Positions 51,501 through 60,500 of a DNA stretch of 64,000 nucleotides are shown here, piece by piece. Both the position numbers and the translations under genes were made by a program. Source of the stretch: Hetaerina americana (lineage: Eukaryota > Arthropoda > Insecta > Odonata > Calopterygidae); contig JAKTNV010000041.1 of the NCBI GenBank assembly GCA_022747635.1, forward strand, positions 1,821,501-1,885,500, in the 5' to 3' direction. The first letter of the stretch is position 1. Each line of letters starts with the position of its first letter. The notes under the pieces are model-generated. The model was not told where the DNA came from and made no database searches. It saw only the letters and a program-made list of their open reading frames with translations.

Positions 51501-54500
51501 TATCATCCCTTTCAAAAAGATAAATCAGGGGCAATGGATTAGGAAATGGAATATAGAAGCATTAAATGGATTGACAGGAAAGTAGTATCAGCAGGTTGTG
51601 GAGAAAATCATGGATTAGGGTAAAGAGCTAAGTACTATCAAGGAAAAATGAGAATACATAAAAAAAGGGATATCTAAAGCCCCAAAAGAAATTATAGGAA
51701 TGGTAAATGGGAAAAGGACAAGGAAACAAAGAATCACGGATGAGATAATTAGGAAGATAGAAGAGAGAAGAAAATAAAGAACAAGAGTTAGGCAGAAGGA
51801 AGTACAGAGAGTTAAACAATAAATTGATGAGGGCAATAAATAAAGATAAAGAAGCATGGTGGAAGATGCAGTGCGAGGATATGGAAAGTTTGCTGAAGAA
51901 GGGTGAAATAGGTGTGCTATACTGCAAGGTTAAATCACTCTTGGAAAGATCTATGCTAACAGTTAGAGATAAGTCGGTAAGATAATAGTTGATTCAGAAA
52001 AAATCAAAGAGAGATGGAAGGAATTCATAGAAGAACTGTTTAGTAAAGAACTTAGACCAACAAAGTTAGACATAGAAAAGGAATATGACGTACAGGAAGA
52101 TAGCTTAGGTCCAGGCATACTCGACGATGAGATAGAAAGGGCATTAAGGGAGAAGAAGCTAAATAAGGCTGTGTTGGTTGACAACATTCCTGTGGAGCTG
52201 TTGAAAGGTTTAGGAGAATGTGGGAGGAAGAGGCTATATGGACTTATTAGTAGTATCTATGTGGAAGGAATCTGGGTGGAAGACTTTGTGAGATCAGTTT
52301 TAGTTCATATTCTGAAAAAGGTAAAGCCTACATCATGTAAGGACTACAGGACAATAAGTTTGATATCCCACGCAGCTGAAGTTGTTCTTAGGATAATTAA
52401 CAAAAGGATAGAGAGTAGGGCAATGATTACTTAGGGGATGATCAGTTTAGGTTTAGGAAGGGGAGAGGTATGCATGATTCTATGCAGTAATTAGAACACT
52501 TATTGAGAGGATTATAGAATCTAACAAGGAAGTATTAGCCTCTTCCTTAGGTATAGAAGGCATTTGATGGCGTGAATTGAGAAAAACCAATGAGTATATT
52601 GTAGAAAATAGGAATAGATTGGAGGGACAGGAGGCTAATCCCCAATCTATACATGTGTCAGACTGCTCAGGTGTGAGGAGGGAACGGGGAATCCTGATGG
52701 GCGGTGTTAGGAAGAGGTGTAAGGTAGGGTTGCCCATTATCACCGTTGCTGTTCAACCTGTATGCAGAGGAAATGATTAAAGAGGCATGGGAAGAACTCG
52801 AGGTAGGAATGAAAGTGGGCGGAGAATTCGTAAAATCAGTTAGGTTTGCTGATGACCAAGCTTTAGTTTGTCAGTCAGCCAAGGGGCTGCAAGCATTGCT
52901 TAGTGAATTGGAAATTCAGTGCAACAGGTATGGGATGAAAAACAATATTAAAAAACAAAGGTTATGCGATTCTCTAGAAAGAAAAAGGCTAAACTTAACA
53001 TTAAAATAGGAGGGCAAATACTAGAGCAGGTAGAACAGCTTACATTTCTCGGAAGTGTTTTGGACCAACACGGGCAGAGTATTTGGGACATAAGGAGAAG
53101 AATTGCGCTAGGCAAAGAGGCTTTCACAAGGAGGAGGGAGTTGATGAGAGGGACGTTGAGTAAGGATGTTAAGAAAATCCTCGTAAAAACTTTTATATGG
53201 AGCGTAGCTATGTATGGCGTGGAAACATGGTCATTGAAGCAGGGGGATAGACGTAGACTGGAGGCTTTTGAAATGTGGGTGTGGAGAAGAATGGAGAAGG
53301 TGAAATGGACAGAGAAGAAAACAAATGAGGAAGTACTTGGTATGGTGGGCAAAGAGAGGGGTTTGTTGGGAGCAATCCTATGGAGGCAGGAAAAGTGGCT
53401 GAAGGGGGTATTGACCGGCAGCAGGATGTTGAAGACTGTATTTGAGGGTAGAATGTTGGGCAAACGAGAAAGGGAAGGAACAGGATCCTACATACGCCAA
53501 TCTTTTTATGGGTAAACTAGAACACGACTTTCTGCAACAACAAACCCTAAAACCACTCTTCTGGGCCCACTATATCGATGATATTTTCCTCCTTTGGTCC
53601 CACAGACGCAAAACTTTATCCTCTTTTATTTCTTCTCTCAACTCCTCCTCCTCAGTATCATTCACTTCTTCTGTATCCGACTCGAATATTACTTTCCTAT
53701 ATCGTCATTCACCTCCAAAACAATACGTTTCACACCTCAGTCCACATTAAACCAACTCATAAGCAATAGTATCTTCATTTCAACAGCTGCCATCCACCTC
53801 ATACAAAGAGCTCCATCCCATTCTCACCCTCTGCAACAACACCCCCTCCCAACAGAAATACTTGGACCAGCTGCATGAATCTCTCAGAAAATGTGGGTAC
53901 CCTGAAAAACTACTAAATAGTACAATCCTCAAACCGTCAACTCAATACACTCCCCTCCCCAAACCAAACCACCCAAAATGCCGTGATCTTATCACCACTT
54001 TCTTCCCCGGAACACACAAAATTAAACATCTAATCCGTGACCTCTTCCCAATTATTAATAACACTCAGTCCACATCACTTTTATTCCCACATTGTCCCTC
54101 TGTTTTGTTTGCGAGACATCTTCAAGTCCACAAATCCAACTTCAAGCACCCCCGTCTCTCCCCCGCCCCTATCCGCACAATGCAACCGCCCACGCTGCAA
54201 ATGCTGTCATCTTTTAACACCCTCCCCCTCACTCAATACCAACTCCCAACCGCTCGCCACCTGTACCTAAAAAAATATTATAAATCGCCTCTCCTGTAAC
54301 TTCTGCCCTGCCTTCTACGTGGGCGAATGCACGACCGCACTTTCCCTCCGCATGAATAACCACCGATATTCCACCATCTCCCAAAGTCGAGCCTCTACAT
54401 ACCAAGATGGCAGAAATGTTAAGAGAAGAGGCAAACGTTACCTGCAAGACTCATGAGGCTGACCTGGAAATCAAGGACCTTGAGGAAACGACTACGGCCG

Positions 54501-57500
54501 AGGAAGTTTATGCGGCGCTGATAAAAGCGAGCAGTGGAAGCCCAAGCGTAACAGTTGAATCCATCAAGTCATTGCGTATATCGTACGGAAGCACACAAAT
54601 TGCATCCGTAAGGCTCCCTGCGGAGATAGCAAGAAAGATCATAGGAGAACGAGGGAAGATCCGAATAGGTCTGGTGAACTAGGGCTTATTCACTTCTCCA
54701 TCCGAGAAGTGAATAAGCCCCGCAAGTGCTGCAAATGCTGGCACATGGGGCACATCGCAAGCCAATGCAAGGGTGACATCGACCGTTCCAAGCTCTGTAT
54801 CAAGTGTGGAGACGAGGGTCACAAAGTTGCACAGTGTCCAAACAGGGCAAGGTGTGTCCTGTGCATTGAAAGGGGGAAACAATACGACTGTGACCACGTA
54901 GCCGGCAGTTTCAAGTGTTCGGTCGTCAAGGAGGAGACGCAAAGGCGAATGAATAAACGAAGATGAGAGTGATGCAGCAAAATTTGAACCATTGCAAGGC
55001 AGCCCAGGACCTTTTGGTCCAGACGGTGACGGAAGTAAAACCTGATCTGTTGCTAATTTCTGAACCGTACAGGAAGCACGAAAGATTGCAGTGGATTTCT
55101 GATTCAACTGGAAAAGCGACTATCTGGTCGTGCAATGGCCTGCCATTCCAGAGTACTGACGAGAACACACAAAGAGGATTCGTAAGGGCTAAACTTGAAG
55201 ACATTCACTTCTGCAGCTGCTATGCACCACCCAGTTACGACATGAGTGATTTCGCTGACTTCCTGGATAGGCTAACCGCAGACGCCAGGGGACACTCTCC
55301 CGTGGCCATTGCGGGAGACTTCAACTCGTGGGCAGTTGACTGGGGAAGCAAGGTGACGAACCCCAAAGGCCAGGCGCTACTAGAAGCATTCGCCAGGGGG
55401 ATCGAGATGGTGCGGGGGCTAACGTACTGGCTTCCCACCCAGAGGGCCCGGGTACAAATCCCGGCGGTGTTGAATATTTTTCAGAGGTATCTCTATCCCT
55501 ACTTGAGGTGCTTTGTGGAGGGTACTTTGAGTGAGTACGCCGTCCGTCGGATGGGACGTTAAGCTGTTGACCCTTGAGGTGCCTTTCGTAAAGAGTAGGC
55601 TAATGCCGACGCCGGGTTTCCCTCCACCCTTCATCCTTTCCTGTCCATCCCCTATGGCGCAAATGACCTCAGCTGTCGGTCGCCTCCCCTAAATACTACT
55701 CCTACTGCATTCGCCAGCCTAGATGTAGTGTTGCTTAACACGGGGAGCAAATGGACCTTTGAGAAAGGAGGCAAAGGCTCAATTGTGGACCTCACCTTCG
55801 TCAGTCAATGCCTAGTTTCGGACAACAACAATGACTGGGAGGTAACAGACATCTTGCACCTCAGTGATCACCATCTGATCTGTTGGGAGGTGTTCACTGC
55901 CAAGTCAGGGAGAGCGCCACCTCCTGCAAAGACCAACTTGGTTGGATGGAAGGTCAGCGCTTTCGACCGCGAACTTTTTACAGCAGCGTTCGAGGGAGGG
56001 CCAGTCATCGCAAGAAATGCCAATGAAGAGGTTAATGAGGGAATGAGTCGGATAACCAAGGCATGCGACCTAACAATGCCCCGTAAAGGAAAAGGTAATC
56101 GACAATTACCTGAATACTGGTGGAATGACACAATAGCTACGTTGCGTCGAGAATGCATTCGAACTAGAAGACAGGCTAAAAGGAATAGGCGTAGGCCCAA
56201 TTACATCGAGCTGCACAAGATCAACAAAGACGCCCGGAGTAAGCTGGCTAAGGCGATCAAGACCAGCAAGAAGAAATGTTGGGAGGAGCCTCTAGAAGAG
56301 GTCGATAGTGATCCATGGGGCAGACCATACAAGGTAATAATGAAAAGGCTAACGACCCAGTCAATGCCCTCACCCACGTGCCCGAAAAAGCTACAAAAGA
56401 TCGTGACGGGGCTGTTTCCACAGCGACCTAATTTTGACGACCTGACTGAGCAAAGTGACGAGAATGATATACCGGCAGTAACACTACAGGAATTAAAGGG
56501 AGCGAGCTCCAAGGTTGGGATCTCGAAAGCCCCAGGGCTGGATGGCATCCCCAACATTGCACTGAAAGCAGCCATCGAAGAAGTTCCAGAGATGTTCCTC
56601 TCTATGTACAACGGGTGCATGAGGGAAGGAACTTTTCCCACTCAGTGGAAACGGCAGAGACTAGTTCCCCTCCTAAAGGAAAGAAGCCACCAGACGAACC
56701 ATCATCCTATCGTCCACTCTGCATGCTAGATACGGCAGGGAAAATTTTCGAGCGAATAATCTATGGGAGAATCGAAGAAGTATCGGAGAGACATCTATCC
56801 GACAATCAGTTTGGATTGAGAAAGAACCGTAACACTCTCGACGCCATCAGTCTCGTCGTTAATAAGGCAAGAGAGGCAATAGGTGGTGAAAGGTGGAAGA
56901 ACGGCGAGAAACAGAACTGCCTGATAGTGACATTAGACATCAAAAATGCATTCAACTCGGCCAGATGGGATCGTATTATGGAGGCGCTCTCCGAAATGGG
57001 TGTCCCCGGACATATATTGAAGATAGTATGGCGCTACTTCAAAGACCGAATCCTGAGTTATGACACCAATGAAGGTCCTAAGAAGTATCATGTAACCGGA
57101 GGAGTTCCACAAGGCTCGGTGCTTGGACCGCTACTCTGGAACATCATGTATGATGGGCTGCTGAAAATTAAAGGCACCAGAGCAGTGACAAAAGTGGCGT
57201 TTGCTGACGATATCGCAATGGTCATCGTGGCAAAGCATCTCGATGAGGTCACCCATCTCTTCAGTCATTCCTTTGAGATGTGTAGAGAATGGATGGAGCA
57301 AATGGGATTAGAGCTGGCCGAACACAAAACGGAAGCGGTACTAGTCACCAGCAGGAAGACCCTGGAGACTATAACTCTGAGAGTGGGAGAACATCGAATT
57401 GCCACCCAGTCATCTTTATGATACCTCGGCGTGCAGATTGACTCGCGTTGAATTTCAAAGCCCAGGTAGAGAGCGCAAGCACAAAGGCAGCTGCAGTTGG

Positions 57501-60500
57501 CAAGGCCCCATCACGGCTCATGCCCAACGTTGGAGGTCCAAAGCAGAAGAGGAGAGCACTCCTGACGTCAGTCACCACGTATGGCATTGCCATTTGGGCC
57601 AACGCAACCCAGAGCACGCGTAGGAAAGTGACGTCCGTGTATCGGCTAAGCGCCCTACGAGTAGCAAGTGGATTCCGCACGGTGTCCAAGGAAGCAATAG
57701 AAGTCATCTCAGGACTTCTGCCAATCGAGATAATGGCGGAAGAACGGAAGGAGATCTTTAAACGAAGGAAAGCTTTACGAGACTTGAAAGACAAGGAAAA
57801 AGAAGAGCAGCTGAAAACTGAAGAACGTAAAAGGAGTTTAGAACGGTGGCAGAAAAGTTGGGATGACTCGACTAAGGGCAGATGGACGCACCGGTTGATT
57901 CCTCAATTTGACGAGTGGCTGAATCGCAGTCACGGTGAGGTCAACTATTACCTGACACAGATGCTATCAGGCCATGGGTGCTACCGAGCCTACCTATACA
58001 AATTCAAGCACGACGAGTCCCCGGAGTGCCCATCCTGTGTAGGAGTCGACGAAGATGCGGAGCATGTGTTTTTCAAGTGCCCTAGATACAATGAAGCTAG
58101 GAAAGAGCTAGAAATGACGATTAAACATAGTATAACTCCAGAGGGTTTGACGGAGGTGATGATGTCATCAAAGGAGGCATTGAGAGCAGTCGATATTGTT
58201 ATGTCCCGGCTTATTTTTCCCGAGGAGGTCTATTTGTTTGCTACGCAATTCACATGTTGGGATTTTTCCACTGCCTGCCATCCGCCGATGGTGGTGAGCA
58301 CCCAGCATCCGGCGTGAATCCGCTTCGACGGATGTGGCTGTAGCAACTGGGGAATCGCGTCGTCTCGAGGGAGAATGGGCAAGCACGCGACCACAGCTCA
58401 TGGTCATAGCACTGTGGAATGTTCTAGAATATTGTGGGGCGCGGCCGAATGCCGCGATCTAATAAAACCTCCGCATCTCCTGGTTCGATGTCTTTTTCGT
58501 TGGGAGTCCGCGTACACGTCGGAGGGAAGCCGAGAACCGTGGAAGCGGGAAACTCTTCGATAGACCCGGGGTCCGCCGATGGACGAGTCACTCTTGCCGG
58601 AGTTGCTTTAGTACAAATACAATCTGTAGCGGAGGACCCCGTTCTTTTCATTTCGCCGCACTGTCTCGCCTGTTGGACCACCTTCGTCGTCCGGAGATTC
58701 CTCAGCGTTAGTCAAGATCCTTTTCTGAGACGTCCCTTGTCACGCTGTCCTCGAGGGGACACGACAATATCTTTGCATCGAAAGTTCTAAAGGACCTACG
58801 AATCAAAGAGCAGGAGAGAAAGCAGAATGAAGATCGAAGAAAGAAAAATGAAGATGGAAGAAAGAAGAATGAAGATAGAATAATAGAGAGAAGATTAGAA
58901 GAAAGAAGAGTATTAGAAGCAAAACCAGAAGGAAGATAAGCACCCCGAATCCCTAATCTTGCCGCCAACATCATGGCAGGGAGGGGGGGGTAGGGATGCC
59001 GCTAAATAGATGAAAGAGCTAGCAATAGCTACCGCCCCCCCCGCAAAGTAATGCCTGACGGCAGTTCCGCGGGGGATTAGGCTTGGATGTAAAGAGGGTA
59101 GTTTTTAACTTGCTATGGGTCGCCGAGGCATACTCCGGCCGCGTTCTGATACATCCAGGAACCCGTGGTTATTCACCGTTGGGTGACTTCGAGACCAGAC
59201 TGAGCCCAATGTCGTACTTATCCTTGTGCGTGGTGTATGTGCGTGCGTAAAGAGCATTTTCTCTTCCTTCTTTAAAAAAAAACACGCGCGCACACACAGG
59301 CAGGCGGGAAAAATGGATGAAGGGCGTATTGATAGGCAGTGGGATATTGAACTGTAATAGAGGGGAAAATGTCAGGCAAAAGAGGAAAGTGCAGGAACAG
59401 TATTGGGATGTTTGATGGGGTTACAGGGAGGAAGGAAGTACACAGAGATGGAGAGGGACTTGTTGTAGAGTAGGAAGCTGTATTGTGTTTGTTGGGAGAT
59501 GTTTATTTGGTAGTTGTGCCCATCCGAAACCTACCTTAACCAGTTGATTACTTAATAATAATTTATGGAAAATTGTTGAAGGGCTTTTCCATTGATGGAT
59601 GCACTCATGCATTAGAGTATGGCTTCCCTTACCAATGAGTTTTGACAAGATCAAACAGTTAATACTCTGGATTCAATGACATTGTTCTAGTGGAGCTTAT
59701 GACCAACCAAAACCCCTTTATATTATTTTATTTTATACATTTAGTATTTATCACCAATGTGAGATAACTTGCCAATTTCTCAAAAAAATTGCAACCTCCA
59801 GTAGTTGCTGATGGTAAACACCTGAAGTGCAACTATTGCATCACATTATTAATGTTCCTATGGCTTGGCCATTAGGCATTTAATTTTAATTTTAATACAT
59901 TTTACACTCGTATTTCATGTATTTCAAGAATAAAGACAACTATAACACAATATTAACTGAAAACCCCAAACCTTAATGAGAAAGTTGTTTGGCAAGCAGA
60001 CTTTTTGGCCATAAGAATTAGAAAATTCACCAAACATAGACACATCTACAATATGCAAACACAGTAAATTTTTGAAAATAATGATTAAAAAACGAGGTCT
60101 GTCCAATAAATACCCAAACTGAGGCCATAAAAACTTTGTTTTACAAAATTTAGTCTGCATCGATTTTTTCCCCTTCAAAGTACCCACCATTTGTCAATAT
60201 GCACTTATTCCATCTTCTTTTTCACTGTTTACAGCACCTTTGGAAGTCCTCGGGAGTTAGGCTTTTTAGTTATCTCATCATTTCTTGCTTTATTGTGTCT
60301 ACATCTTCTCAGTGATGTCCCCTCATCACATGTTTGCATTTTAAGAATAGGAAAAAATCGTGGGGGGGCGAGACTGGCGAATAATGTAGATGATCAAGGA
60401 TCAAGATGATTGAGTTTTTTACCAGAAACTGGCAAACAATCAATGCTGAATGTGCAGGTGCATTGTCATGGTGAAGGATCCATCCATCATGCTCAGTTAA

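Larger units (their letters stand above)
54396..59100 (+). mobile_element. R1-like LINE, 5'-truncated, interrupted by a SINE
   Basis: The order is gag (ORF1, 54,407-54,966), endonuclease, SINE (55,397-55,706), rest of endonuclease, RT, C-terminal zinc-finger region (to 58,317), and a long 3' region with a purine-rich tract (58,798-58,925) and GC-rich end. R1-group elements normally insert in rRNA genes or other specific targets; this copy lies in a TRPA1 intron with no rDNA beside it. The right boundary is a guess. Confidence 0.75.

Noticed and set aside
53396..59460. RTE copy resuming after the R1 insertion
   Set aside because: The 59,311 fragment repeats about 95 bases already present before the break and differs from them, so it is another copy and not the other half of the 50.3-kb element.
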